A stretch of 64,000 bases of DNA, taken from contig CAJOEH010000018.1 in NCBI GenBank assembly GCA_905233385.1, forward strand, positions 1-64,000, in the 5' to 3' direction. Source of the stretch: an uncultured Oscillospiraceae bacterium. GTDB taxonomy: Bacteria > Bacillota > Clostridia > Oscillospirales > Oscillospiraceae. Below the pieces are notes generated by a model. The model made no database searches. It was not told the origin of the DNA and saw only the letters and a program-made list of their open reading frames with translations. Shown piece by piece: positions 17,189 through 25,574 of the stretch (the stretch's first letter is position 1; the number at the start of each line of letters is the position of its first letter). A program made the translations under genes and the position numbers.

Positions 17189-19129
17189 TCAGTACACCAC
17201 GACGGTCGTGCCGAGGGGGAGGGTCTCCATGAAGGCACTGGCGTCGAACGGCATGCGGATGCAGCCGTGAGAAGCCGGATAGCCGAGCGTGCCGTCGAAG
17301 ATCGAGCCGTCGTAATTGTAGAGAATCGAGTGGAAGCCGATGTCGCCGTTGAACAGCGTGACGTTGGTGACGTAGTAGCTGTCGAAATTCCAATGGTCGC
17401 CGGACAGGTAGATCTCGTAGATGCCCTCCGGGGTGGGGCTGTTGTTGGAGCCGCTGGAGCAGGGGAAGGTCCTGTAGACTTTCCAGTTCTCCTTTTCGCC
17501 GGTGAAGACGATGACCTTCTGCGTGTAGCGGCTGACCCAGACTAAGTAGTTCGTCTTGCTGGAATAGCCCTTCAGGTCGACGAAGCCCTCCTTCGTGGCG
17601 TCGGAGTAGTCCAGATTGCCGTTCGTCGCGCCGGGAGGATCGTCCGGGATGTAGCAGTCCCAGCGCGGCACCCAGCCGCGGGTGCCGTCCGTGCACTGCA
17701 CGAAGAACCAGGTGCCGGCGGGGTGGAAGATGTTATAGACGATCGTACCCTTGGGCAGATCGCGGATATAACCGCCGCCGCCCTGATAGGAGTAGAGGGC
17801 GGTGTCCTTTTCCACCGTGCAGGGGACCATCTGCGTCTTGACGGTCTGCAGCGCGCTGTCGTGCTCCTTGACGTAGCTCTGATACCAGCTGTCGTCAAGC
17901 ACGTCGTAGGAGAGGGTGACGTCGAAGTTGCCGGCGTTGATCGTGATGAGCGCAGCCGAGCCGGTGCCGTCGATCGTGACGTATCTGCCGTTGATATCGA
18001 TGGATTCCGCCTTGCCGCCGTTGAGCGTCAGATGGGTCTTCGCGGAGCAGGTGACCTTGCCCGGGTTGCCGCTGATGGTGAGGTGACCGGCGCGCAGATC
18101 GGTCGCGCCGTAGTCGCCGATCGCGTTCTGCTCGCCGTCCACGCTGACGAGGGTGTCGGCGCTGCCCTTGAAGGTGCAGCCCGCGCCCCAGAGATAGACC
18201 TCCGAGGCCTTGCCGTTGACGCTGCCGCTCAGGGGCGCGCAGACCAGACGGTTTGTTTTCAGGCCGCTGAAATCGGCGTTGGTATCCTTGCCGGTGCGGA
18301 CCATGACGGTGCCGGTGACGTTCCAGTCGAAGGCGACGATCTTGGGATCGGCAGCCTGGCCGATGATCAGCGTGCCGTCGAGCCGCAAAGAGCCGGGGAG
18401 CTTCGCGCTGCCGCGATAGAGCACCCAGCCGGAGGCGGGAATGTCGTCGGGCGTGTCGGCGATGCAGTCGAAGAGATTGTACAGAAGCTGCGCGACTTCG
18501 GCGCGGGTGATGGAGCTCTGCGGATGGAAGGAGCCGTCGGAGTAGCCGTTGGCGAGCCCCTGCTTCTTCATCGCACTGAGCGCGTCGCGGGCCCAGGAGG
18601 AGACTCTGTCGCCGTCGGTAAAGCTTTTGTATGCCGTGCGGTCGAGGTCCGTGATGCCGAAGGCGCGGGACAGGACGACGATCGCCTGCTCGCGGGTGAT
18701 CGGACTGTTGGGCTGCATCGAGGTCGCGGAGACGCCGCCGAAAATGCCGGCGTTGGCCGCGACGGACAGCTCCCGGCAGTACCACGCGTTCGGATCGACG
18801 TCGGTGTACGCGCTCAGGTCGCAGGTCTCCGTCGCGCCGAGCAGACGGACCAGAACGGCCGCCATCTCCGCGCGGGTGATGTTCGCCTTCGGATTGAGGT
18901 TGTGGTTTTCGTCGCCCGCGAGGACGCCGTTCTCCACGGCGAACATCAGCGCCGGACGGCTCCAGTCGTCGGGGTACTCATACTGGAACTCCGTCGGCTC
19001 GGTCGGCGCTTCGGTCGCCTCCGTCTCGGGAGGCACGATGGGCAGTTCGTTATCCGCGGAAACCGCGAAGCTCAGCAGCACGCACAGCGCGAGCAGCGCG
19101 GAGAATATGATCAGGAATCTTTTTTTCAT
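17189..19129 (-). CDS. SLH-anchored L,D-transpeptidase (YkuD) with SH3 domain
   Basis: 646 residues. Signal peptide (about 1-25), TEATEAPTEPTE linker, three SLH repeats (about 50-215; e.g. NPKANITRAEMAAVLVRLL), a beta-rich middle region, an SH3-like segment (GTWFFVQCTDGTRGWVP, about 470), and a C-terminal YkuD domain with the catalytic SHGCIRM motif. L,D-transpeptidases make 3-3 peptidoglycan crosslinks or attach proteins to the wall; the SLH repeats hold it at the surface. The order is unusual, with SLH at the N-terminus and catalysis at the C-terminus. It starts 11 nt after the M18 aminopeptidase stop and is probably co-transcribed with it. Confidence 0.92.
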   Translation of the reverse strand: MKKRFLIIFSALLALCVLLSFAVSADNELPIVPPETEATEAPTEPTEFQYEYPDDWSRPALMFAVENGVLAGDENHNLNPKANITRAEMAAVLVRLLGATETCDLSAYTDVDPNAWYCRELSVAANAGIFGGVSATSMQPNSPITREQAIVVLSRAFGITDLDRTAYKSFTDGDRVSSWARDALSAMKKQGLANGYSDGSFHPQSSITRAEVAQLLYNLFDCIADTPDDIPASGWVLYRGSAKLPGSLRLDGTLIIGQAADPKIVAFDWNVTGTVMVRTGKDTNADFSGLKTNRLVCAPLSGSVNGKASEVYLWGAGCTFKGSADTLVSVDGEQNAIGDYGATDLRAGHLTISGNPGKVTCSAKTHLTLNGGKAESIDINGRYVTIDGTGSAALITINAGNFDVTLSYDVLDDSWYQSYVKEHDSALQTVKTQMVPCTVEKDTALYSYQGGGGYIRDLPKGTIVYNIFHPAGTWFFVQCTDGTRGWVPRWDCYIPDDPPGATNGNLDYSDATKEGFVDLKGYSSKTNYLVWVSRYTQKVIVFTGEKENWKVYRTFPCSSGSNNSPTPEGIYEIYLSGDHWNFDSYYVTNVTLFNGDIGFHSILYNYDGSIFDGTLGYPASHGCIRMPFDASAFMETLPLGTTVVVY

Positions 19130-19140
19130 AACGGGTCCTC

Positions 19141-20381
19141 TCAGTCGTCAAAGAATGCTTCGCAGAGGCGGCACAGCGCCTCCTGATCCTGCGCGCCCAT
19201 CGTCTCGCGGGCGGAGTGCATGGCAAGGATCGGAACGCCGACATCCGCGGCGGGCATCGCCAGCAGCGCCGACGCCATGGAACCGACGGTGCTGCCGCCG
19301 GGCAGGTCTGCGCGGTTCATATAGGTTTGCAGGGGGATGTCGTTCCGCTCGCACAGGGCGCGGATCACCGCGCAGGTCTCCGCTTCGGAGGAATAGCGCG
19401 GGCTGCGCTTGAGCGCGACGCCGCCGTTCATCACGGGAGCGTGGGCGGGATCGGCATATTCCATGTGGTTCGGATGGGCGGCGTGCGCCACGTCGCACGA
19501 GAGCAGGAAGCCCTTCGCGCAGGCGTCGAAAAACGCGGCGCGGTCCATGCCGAGCGACAGCGCGATCTTCTCCAGCACGACGGGCAGAGTCGCGCTGTCC
19601 GCGCCGTGCCGCGTGTTGCTGCCGATCTCCTCGCTGTCGTAGAGTACGGCGACGTTGACGCCCTTGCCGCTGGCTTCGCAAAGCCCGTACAGGCAGGCGT
19701 GGACGCTCGTCAAATTGTCCAGCCGCGGCGAGGACAGGAAGTCGCCCTCGAAGCCGACCCGCTGCGGCGTTTCGTCGCAGTAGACGTACAGCTCGAAGGA
19801 GAGCACGTCCTGCCTGGCGACGCCCAGCTTCTTCGCGAGTCTGCCGAGCAGCGCGCCGTCCTTGCTCCAGCCTTCCTTCACGGTGCGGCAGAGCGGGAGC
19901 ATATCGACGTTGGGCTTGGTCGCGACGCCCTTGTTGACCTCGCGGTTCATGTGGATGGCGACGTTCGGGATGACGAGCAGATCGCGGTCGACGTTCACGA
20001 GGCGGACGGTCAGGCCCTCCGGCGTCTTTGCCTTGGCGGTGAGGCGCAGCATGACCTCTCCCTCCTTGGCGTAGGGGGCCAGGGTGGGATTGTTGAGCTC
20101 CAGCATCAAGGGCCGGAGGCGGGCTTGACGCGCATGCACGGCCAGTCCGTGTGCGCCGCGGCGATTCGGAAATAGTCCGCCTGCTGACCGACCGCGAAGG
20201 CGATCAGCGCGGTGCCGTGCGGGATATAGTATTTCCCGCCGCGTTCGAGCGGGAATTTTTCCTCAAGCCGCAGCGCAGTAAAGCCCTGCTCGCGCAGGAA
20301 TCCTTCCGCTGCGGCGACGGTATGATAAGGGGAGACGCCGCGCTCCAACCAGCGGCAAAGCTCCGTGGTAAAATCGGACAT
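19141..20381 (-). pseudogene. M18 aspartyl/metallo-aminopeptidase split into two frames
   Basis: The N-terminal part (ATG at 20381, AGGAGA upstream) encodes MSDFTTELCRWLERG up to AAHTDWPCMRVKPASGP and stops at 20106. The C-terminal part continues from an ATG overlapping that stop (TGATG) as MLELNNPTLAPYAKEG and runs to 19141. All five M18 zinc ligands are present across the two parts: HTD, SSPRLDN, EEIGS, SCDVAHA and AMHSARE. The segment expected just after HTD (a NVEVYGG...LDRPLS-type motif) is missing, so the break is a deletion plus frameshift rather than a single-base slip. It may be a pseudogene, an assembly error or a coupled two-piece enzyme. Confidence 0.75.
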
Positions 20382-20416
20382 AAGACATTCTCCTGCTCCG
20401 AAACATGATTGCAAAT

Positions 20417-20445
20417 AGTATAGCATATATTCTTTCCGGACGCAA
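20417..20445 (-). promoter_or_regulatory. Sigma-A promoter for the M18 aminopeptidase/L,D-transpeptidase unit
   Basis: Minus strand TTGCGT, 17 nt, TATACT, about 40 nt before the start codon. An intact promoter argues that the M18 locus is still transcribed. Confidence 0.7.
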
Positions 20446-20534
20446 CGCGAAAAACCGATTTTTCGCAAATTCCGACAGTTTTTTCCGCGCCTGCGGTTTT
20501 TGCAAAAAATGCTGTGGAAAATTGCCGAAAGATA

Positions 20535-20543
20535 TGTTATAAT
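20535..20543 (+). promoter_or_regulatory. Extended -10 promoter for the SPFH cluster
   Basis: TGT-TATAAT 36 nt before the ATG; the -35 region is poor. Confidence 0.55.
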
Positions 20544-20579
20544 AGCGCAGGTAAACTAACACCGAAAGGAGAAAAATCT

Positions 20580-21896
20580 ATGGGACTTATCAAAGCAGGA
20601 CTCGGCGCATTGGGCGGCGTACTGGCTGACCAGTGGAAGGAATTTTTCTATTGCGAGGCACTGGACAAGGACGTGCTTGTGGTCAAGGGCCAGAAGCGCA
20701 TCGGCAACCGTTCCTCCAACACGAAGGGCAGCGACAATATCATCTCCAACGGCTCCGGCATCGCGGTCGCCGACGGACAGTGCATGATCATTGTCGAGCA
20801 GGGCAAGATCGTTGAGGTCTGCGCGGAGCCCGGCGAATTTACATACGACACCTCCACCGAGCCGAGCATCTTCACCGGTAAGCTGAGCACCAGCATCAAG
20901 GAGACGTTCAAGCTCATCGGCAGACGTTTCACCTACGGCGGCGACACCGGCAAGGATCAGCGTGTTTACTACTTCAACACCAAGGAGATCCTGGACAACA
21001 AGTACGGCACCGCCACCCCGATCCCGTTCCGCGTCGTCGTGGACGAGCAGCTGAACTACAAGCTCTCCGTCGACCTGCGCTGCAACGGCGTCTATTCCTA
21101 CCATATCTGCGACCCGCTGCTGTTCTATACGAACGTCTGCGGCAACGTCACCGCGGAGTACCGCCGCGACCAAATCGACGGCCAGCTCAAGGGCGAGCTC
21201 CTGAGCGCGCTCCAGCCCGCGCTGGCGAAGATCTCCGCGAAGAAGATCATGTACTACGAGATCCCGGCGCACACCGACGAGATCTCTCAGGCGCTGAACG
21301 AGGTTCTGTCCGAGCAGTGGCGTGAACGCCGCGGCATCGAGGTCGTCTCCTTCACCGTCAACTCCGTCTCCGTCCCCGACGATCAGCGCAAGAAGATCAC
21401 CGAGTGGGAAGAAAACGCGATGACCACCAACGTCAACACGGCCGCCGCCCGTATGGTCGGCGCGTCGAGCGACGCGATGCGTCAGGCGGCGTCCAATCCC
21501 AACGGCGCGATGATGGGCTTCATGGGCATGGGCATGGCGCAGGGCATGGGCGGCGGCGCCGCTGCGAACCTGTACGCCATGGCCGGTCAGCAGCAGGCTG
21601 CCGCGCCCGCCGCGCCGGCTGCTCCCGCAGCGGGCGGCTGGATCTGCGCCTGCGGCGCGGTCAATACCGGCAAGTTCTGCGCCGAGTGCGGCTCTCCGAA
21701 GCCGGTCGACGGCTGGACCTGCAAGTGCGGCGCGGTCAACAAGGGCAAGTTCTGCTCGGAATGCGGCTCTCCGAAGCCCGCCGGCGCTCCGCTGTACAAG
21801 TGCGACAAGTGCGGCTGGGAGCCCGAGGACCCGCAGCATCCGCCGAAGTTCTGCCCGGAATGCGGCGACCCCTTTGACGACAAGGACATTAAGTAA
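20580..21896 (+). CDS. SPFH/Band-7 protein with zinc ribbons (YdjI, 'virion core protein' family)
   Basis: 438 residues from the ATG at 20580, which has AAAGGAG upstream; the 22 extra residues in the ORF track lack a start signal. Residues about 20-290 form an SPFH-like domain (LVVKGQKRIGNRSSNTKGSD, DGQCMIIVEQGKIVEV, FTVNSVSVPDD). A Met/Gly/Ala-rich linker leads to three Cys4 zinc ribbons (CACGAVNTGKFCAECG and copies). B. subtilis YdjI, in the pspA-ydjGHI operon, recruits to membranes with YdjG/YdjH. The next two genes match YdjG and YdjH, but no PspA gene is present here. Confidence 0.85.
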   Translation: MGLIKAGLGALGGVLADQWKEFFYCEALDKDVLVVKGQKRIGNRSSNTKGSDNIISNGSGIAVADGQCMIIVEQGKIVEVCAEPGEFTYDTSTEPSIFTGKLSTSIKETFKLIGRRFTYGGDTGKDQRVYYFNTKEILDNKYGTATPIPFRVVVDEQLNYKLSVDLRCNGVYSYHICDPLLFYTNVCGNVTAEYRRDQIDGQLKGELLSALQPALAKISAKKIMYYEIPAHTDEISQALNEVLSEQWRERRGIEVVSFTVNSVSVPDDQRKKITEWEENAMTTNVNTAAARMVGASSDAMRQAASNPNGAMMGFMGMGMAQGMGGGAAANLYAMAGQQQAAAPAAPAAPAAGGWICACGAVNTGKFCAECGSPKPVDGWTCKCGAVNKGKFCSECGSPKPAGAPLYKCDKCGWEPEDPQHPPKFCPECGDPFDDKDIK

Positions 21897-21904
21897 GTAA
21901 TTCA

Positions 21905-21938
21905 GATGGTCTGGCATCCTTCGCAGATGCCAGACCAT
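21905..21938 (+). other. Intercistronic hairpin
   Basis: Perfect 13-bp stem ATGGTCTGGCATC / GATGCCAGACCAT between the SPFH and zinc-ribbon genes. There is no T run, so it is more likely an RNA-stability or partial-termination element than a full terminator. Confidence 0.6.
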
Positions 21939-21957
21939 AGTCTAATGGAGTAATCTC

Positions 21958-23055
21958 ATGGCAAAGATTCTGGAATACAAATGTCCCTGCTGCGACGGCA
22001 AGATCGAATTTGACAGCGGTCTGCAGCAGATGAAATGCCCCTTCTGCGAGACGACCTTCGACGTCAGCACCCTGCAGGATTACGACGACATCCTCAACCA
22101 GCAGACGCCGCAGGAAGAGATGCAGTGGGACACGGACGCGGGCTCCGAATGGGGGCAGGACGAGGCGGCCTCGATGGGCGTTTTCGCCTGCACCTCCTGC
22201 GGCGGCGAGCTTGTGACGAACGCCACGACGGCGGCGACGAGCTGTCCGTTCTGCGGCAATCCCGTCGTGCTGACCGGCAGACTCTCCGGCGACCTGAAAC
22301 CGGACTACGTCATCCCGTTCAAGCTGGACAAGGAAGCGGCGAAGGCGGCGCTCAAGGCGCATATCAGCTCCAAGAAGCTGGTGCCGAAGCTCTTCCGCAG
22401 CGACAACCATCTCGACGAGATCAAGGGCGTCTACGTCCCCTTCTGGCTCTTTGACGCCGACGCGGACGCGAACATCGAATACCGCGCGACCCGCACCCGC
22501 GTCTGGTCTGACTCCAAGTACAACTATACCGAGACGAGCCATTTCGCGCTTCTGCGCGCAGGCACGATCGGCTTCGACCGCGTTCCCGTGGACGGCTCGA
22601 GCAAGATGGCGGACGAGCTGATGGAGTCCATCGAGCCGTTCGACTTCTCGCAGGCGGTGGATTTTCAGACGGCGTATCTGTCCGGCTATCTCGCGGACCG
22701 CTACGACGTCACCGCGGAGGATAGTGTAGAGCGCGCCAACGAGCGCGTGAAGCGCAGCACGGAGGAGGCGTTCGCGCGGACCGCGACCGGCTATGCGACC
22801 GTGACGACGAAGAGCAGCAATATCGCCCTGTCCAACGGCAAGGCGAAGTACGCCCTGTACCCGGTCTGGCTGCTCCAGACGAGCTGGGAAGGGCAGAGCT
22901 ACCTCTTCGCGATGAACGGCCAGACGGGCAAGATGGTCGGCGACCTGCCGATGGACAAGGGCGCGTACTGGCGCTGGTGGGCGCTGTGGACGGCGATCCT
23001 CGGCGCGGCGGCCTTCGGCGTGCTCTTCCTGCTGCGCGCGATGGAACTCATATAG
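21958..23055 (+). CDS. Zinc-ribbon membrane-anchored protein (YdjG-like)
   Basis: 365 residues, ATG with GGAG 7 nt upstream. Two N-terminal zinc ribbons (CPCCDGKIEFDSGLQQMKCPFC at about 9-30 and CTSCGG...CPFCGNP at about 77-100) precede a beta-rich domain (YVIPFKLDKEAAKAAL, VYVPFWLFDADADANIEYRA). One membrane helix at the C-terminus (WALWTAILGAAAFGVLFLL) anchors it. YdjG-type proteins act with YdjH to hold the Psp/SPFH complex at the membrane. The following TPM gene is 12 nt away, so the trio is an operon. Confidence 0.8.
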   Translation: MAKILEYKCPCCDGKIEFDSGLQQMKCPFCETTFDVSTLQDYDDILNQQTPQEEMQWDTDAGSEWGQDEAASMGVFACTSCGGELVTNATTAATSCPFCGNPVVLTGRLSGDLKPDYVIPFKLDKEAAKAALKAHISSKKLVPKLFRSDNHLDEIKGVYVPFWLFDADADANIEYRATRTRVWSDSKYNYTETSHFALLRAGTIGFDRVPVDGSSKMADELMESIEPFDFSQAVDFQTAYLSGYLADRYDVTAEDSVERANERVKRSTEEAFARTATGYATVTTKSSNIALSNGKAKYALYPVWLLQTSWEGQSYLFAMNGQTGKMVGDLPMDKGAYWRWWALWTAILGAAAFGVLFLLRAMELI

Positions 23056-23067
23056 GAGGGGAGCGGT

Positions 23068-24417
23068 ATGAAAAAACGACTGATTGCTCTCCTGTTCGTC
23101 CTTGCGCTTTGCCTGTGCGCCGCGCTGCCCGTCCACGCTTCGGACAGCGGCTTCGTGTTTGACCTCGAAGGCGTCGTCAGCGACCCCGCCGCGCTAGACA
23201 GCGAGGCGCGGGCGATCTATGACGAGACCGGCGTCGCCCTGTACTTTATCTACACGGAAGACCTGAACGGTCTGGAATCGGAAGACTTCGCGGCGCAGTT
23301 CGCGCGGGCGCACGGTTTCTATGAGGACCGCGTGATCCTGATGGAGGGTCCGACCTCCTACTATGTCTGCGCCGAAGGCGCGGCGCAGGACCGCGTGACG
23401 CAGGACGACCTCGCCGCGATGCGCGACGCCTACGTGGAAGACGATACTTACACGGGCGGCATCCGCGCATATTTCCGCGCCGCGCAGACCGCGATCGGAC
23501 CGGGCGGCCGCACGATCGCCCTGATCACCGAAGCGTCCGACGATTCCGGCAGCACGGAGACCGCCGCGCATCCGCCCCGTCTGATCGACGACGGCGGCCT
23601 GCTCACGGCGGACCAGGCGGCGGCGATCACCCGGCGGCTCGACGAGGTCAGCGAAAAGCATCAGATGGATCTCGTCATCGTCACGCAGACGACGCTGAAC
23701 GGCAAGGACGATATCGCGTTCTCCGAGGACTACTATGACTACAACGGCTACGGCTACGGCAGCGAGCACGACGGCCTTCTGCTGCTCTACTGCCCAAACG
23801 AGAACATGCGCAACATCATCACCACCGGCGAGGCGAAATACCTGTTTTACGGCGACCGCTTCTCCGAGCTGACCGGCGAGATCATTCCGTATCTGGACGA
23901 GGGCGACGCCAACGGCGCGTTCCTGACCTTTGCGGACGCCTGCGACAAGATCATCACGTCCGCGCGGGAGGAATATTCGGACGGCTACTACGGCTATTAT
24001 GACGAGGACTATGAAACGGAAAGCCGGCCCGCCTTCTCGTGGTGGCTGGTGGTCTTCGGACTGCTGCTCGGCGCCGTGATGTCCTTCCTGATCCCGATGA
24101 GCTCGATGAAGAGCAAGCTGAAATCTGTCCGCGCCAAGGCGGCGGCTTCGGACTACGTCCGTCCCGGCAGCATGACGCTGACGCAGAACCGCGACGTGTT
24201 CCTCTTCGCCAACGTCACGAAAACCCCGATCCCGCGGGATAATTCCAGCCGCAGCGGCGGCGGAGGCGGTAGCTTCCATACCGGCTCCTCTGGAACTGAC
24301 GTTTCGTTTTTCCGCGATCCCCGAAAACGCCGCGCAGCTTCGCGCGTTTCCCGAGGCGGCGCTGACTTCGCCGTTTCAGACCGCGGCGCTGACCGCGCTC
24401 GCGCTTTGCCGCTATGA
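23068..24417 (+). CDS. TPM-domain membrane protein (YdjH-like), C-terminal tail out of frame
   Basis: 449 codons. Signal peptide, then a TPM domain (RLIDDGGLLTADQAAAITRRLDEVSE, LVIVTQTTL, DGLLLLYCPNENMRNIITTGEA; about 170-290), one membrane helix (about 325-345) and a Ser/Gly-rich stretch RSGGGGGSFHTGSSG. Family members normally end within a few residues of such a stretch (SGRSHGG-type ends). Here the frame instead reads on for 40 residues of arginine-rich sequence that is out of frame with a DUF6935-like segment, so the true C-terminus appears to have been lost at about 24290. RBS GGAGGGGAG precedes the ATG. Confidence 0.8.
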   Translation: MKKRLIALLFVLALCLCAALPVHASDSGFVFDLEGVVSDPAALDSEARAIYDETGVALYFIYTEDLNGLESEDFAAQFARAHGFYEDRVILMEGPTSYYVCAEGAAQDRVTQDDLAAMRDAYVEDDTYTGGIRAYFRAAQTAIGPGGRTIALITEASDDSGSTETAAHPPRLIDDGGLLTADQAAAITRRLDEVSEKHQMDLVIVTQTTLNGKDDIAFSEDYYDYNGYGYGSEHDGLLLLYCPNENMRNIITTGEAKYLFYGDRFSELTGEIIPYLDEGDANGAFLTFADACDKIITSAREEYSDGYYGYYDEDYETESRPAFSWWLVVFGLLLGAVMSFLIPMSSMKSKLKSVRAKAAASDYVRPGSMTLTQNRDVFLFANVTKTPIPRDNSSRSGGGGGSFHTGSSGTDVSFFRDPRKRRAASRVSRGGADFAVSDRGADRARALPL

Positions 24418-24778
24418 GACGGACCCCGCGGCGACGGTCGACCTGCTGAATTTCCTCAAGGGGCCGCAGCCCCTGTCGCCCTTCCAGATCCAGTTCCTGC
24501 GCGACCGTCTGGCGGGCAAGGGCTACGTTGCGCGCTCCTATTTCGCCGGGACTTCGCCCGCGAACAACTATACGCCGACCCTGCCGTACACCGTGACGGT
24601 GTTCGACGGCCCGTATTCCTATCAGCAGGAAGGCTACGCCAAGCTGATGCTCCGCTCCTCCGGCGCGGATTCTCCGCGCGAGGTGATGCTGCGCCGCAAG
24701 GGCGAGCAGTGGTTCCTCTGGGAGAACTACCTCCTGCCCGACATCCGCGTGCCTGCCGCGCTCGACCCGTGGGCATGA
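24290..24778 (+). pseudogene. DUF6935-like domain without its own start (fused out of frame to the TPM gene)
   Basis: In the frame shifted +1 from the TPM gene the sequence reads LELTFRFSAIPENAAQLRAF, then LNFLKGPQPLSPFQIQFLRDRL, ARSYFAGTSPANNYTP and a conserved end LLPDIRVPAALDPWA. This is a coherent, conserved-looking domain that I match from memory to DUF6935. Between the previous in-frame stop and codon 101 (ATG at 24593) there is no ATG, GTG or TTG start, so it can only be made by frameshifting from the TPM gene or as a short internal fragment. Its stop overlaps the next gene's ATG (ATGA). Confidence 0.7.
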
Positions 24779-25116
24779 GCACGGCGAGACGGATCGCCGC
24801 GCTGCTGCTCGTGATCGCCCTTTCGGCGGGACTGGCGGCTTGCGTGCAGTCGCCCTCCGGCACCTATTACGCCGTCCGTCTGGTCAAGGACGGCGTCGAG
24901 GCGAGCGCGGAGGAGCTCGCGCAGAGCGGCGCGGTTATCAGCGTTACCTTCGATTCGGACGGCACCGGGACGCTCCGCTTCAACGCGGCGAACGAGCCGT
25001 TCACGTGGATCGGCACCACGATGACCCCGCAGCGCGGCGGCAGCTCGATCGAGTTCCGCTTCGACGGCGAGACCCTCGTCCTCGAGCGTGACGACACGCT
25101 GATTGAATTTCAATGA
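24775..25116 (+). CDS. Small lipoprotein
   Basis: 113 residues with a lipoprotein signal peptide (lipobox LAAC at about residue 22). The mature part is a small beta-rich domain (GTYYAVRLVKDGVEAS, TFDSDGTGTLRFN, GSSIEFRFDGETLVLE) like those in Clostridial lipoproteins of unknown role. It overlaps the DUF6935 frame by ATGA and so depends on translation through that region; a bidirectional terminator follows. Confidence 0.75.
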   Translation: MSTARRIAALLLVIALSAGLAACVQSPSGTYYAVRLVKDGVEASAEELAQSGAVISVTFDSDGTGTLRFNAANEPFTWIGTTMTPQRGGSSIEFRFDGETLVLERDDTLIEFQ

Positions 25117-25141
25117 TCCGCCGATCTTCTGACGAAACAAC

Positions 25142-25169
25142 GACCGCCGCTTCGATAGAAGCGGCGGTC
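25142..25169. terminator. Bidirectional terminator between convergent genes
   Basis: Perfect 12-bp stem GACCGCCGCTTC / GAAGCGGCGGTC with a GATA loop, located between the lipoprotein (+) and the DUF3795 gene (-). Confidence 0.85.
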
Positions 25170-25174
25170 ATCCA

Positions 25175-25438
25175 TTATTTCTCCTGCGAAAGCCTTTTCA
25201 TCCGTTCTCCGGCGGCGCGGTGGCTGTCGGATTCCTCGTAGAACTCCCGCATCATGGCGCAGGGGAAGTCTTTGCACTGCCCACAGCAGTCGATATCCCG
25301 CGTCTGACAGCAGGCGACCGGCGGGCAGGGGTCGCCGTCCGGCCATTCGCTCCGGCGGCAGCCGGGGCATTTCTCCTCCGCATAGTCCGCGCACGCGGCG
25401 CAGTCCACGCCGCAGTAGGCGATCAGCGATGCTTCCAT
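25175..25438 (-). CDS. Cysteine-rich DUF3795 protein
   Basis: 87 residues with eleven cysteines in the pattern YCGVDCAACADY, CPGCRR, PPVACC, DCCGQCKDFPC, characteristic of DUF3795. It probably binds metal (zinc or Fe-S); function is unknown. GGAGGAA precedes the ATG. Own promoter at 25468-25496, divergent from the hydrolase promoter. Confidence 0.85.
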   Translation of the reverse strand: MEASLIAYCGVDCAACADYAEEKCPGCRRSEWPDGDPCPPVACCQTRDIDCCGQCKDFPCAMMREFYEESDSHRAAGERMKRLSQEK

Positions 25439-25467
25439 TTTGTGTTCCTCCTGCCTTATCTTTTTCT

Positions 25468-25496
25468 ATGATAGCACAGGAAAACCGATCTGTCCA
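25468..25496 (-). promoter_or_regulatory. Sigma-A promoter for the DUF3795 gene
   Basis: Minus strand TGGACA, 17 nt, TATCAT; 30 nt upstream of the start. Confidence 0.65.
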
Positions 25497-25509
25497 CAGC
25501 GACCTGCTA

Positions 25510-25538
25510 TAGACAGACGCGGGCGGGTGTGGTATGAT
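25510..25538 (+). promoter_or_regulatory. Sigma-A promoter for the hydrolase/zincin operon
   Basis: TAGACA, 17 nt, TATGAT; only 13 nt from the divergent promoter's -35, so the two may be co-regulated. Confidence 0.7.
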
Positions 25539-25574
25539 AGGAGCAGAGAAACGCGGGCGGCGGAGGCGAGGAAG

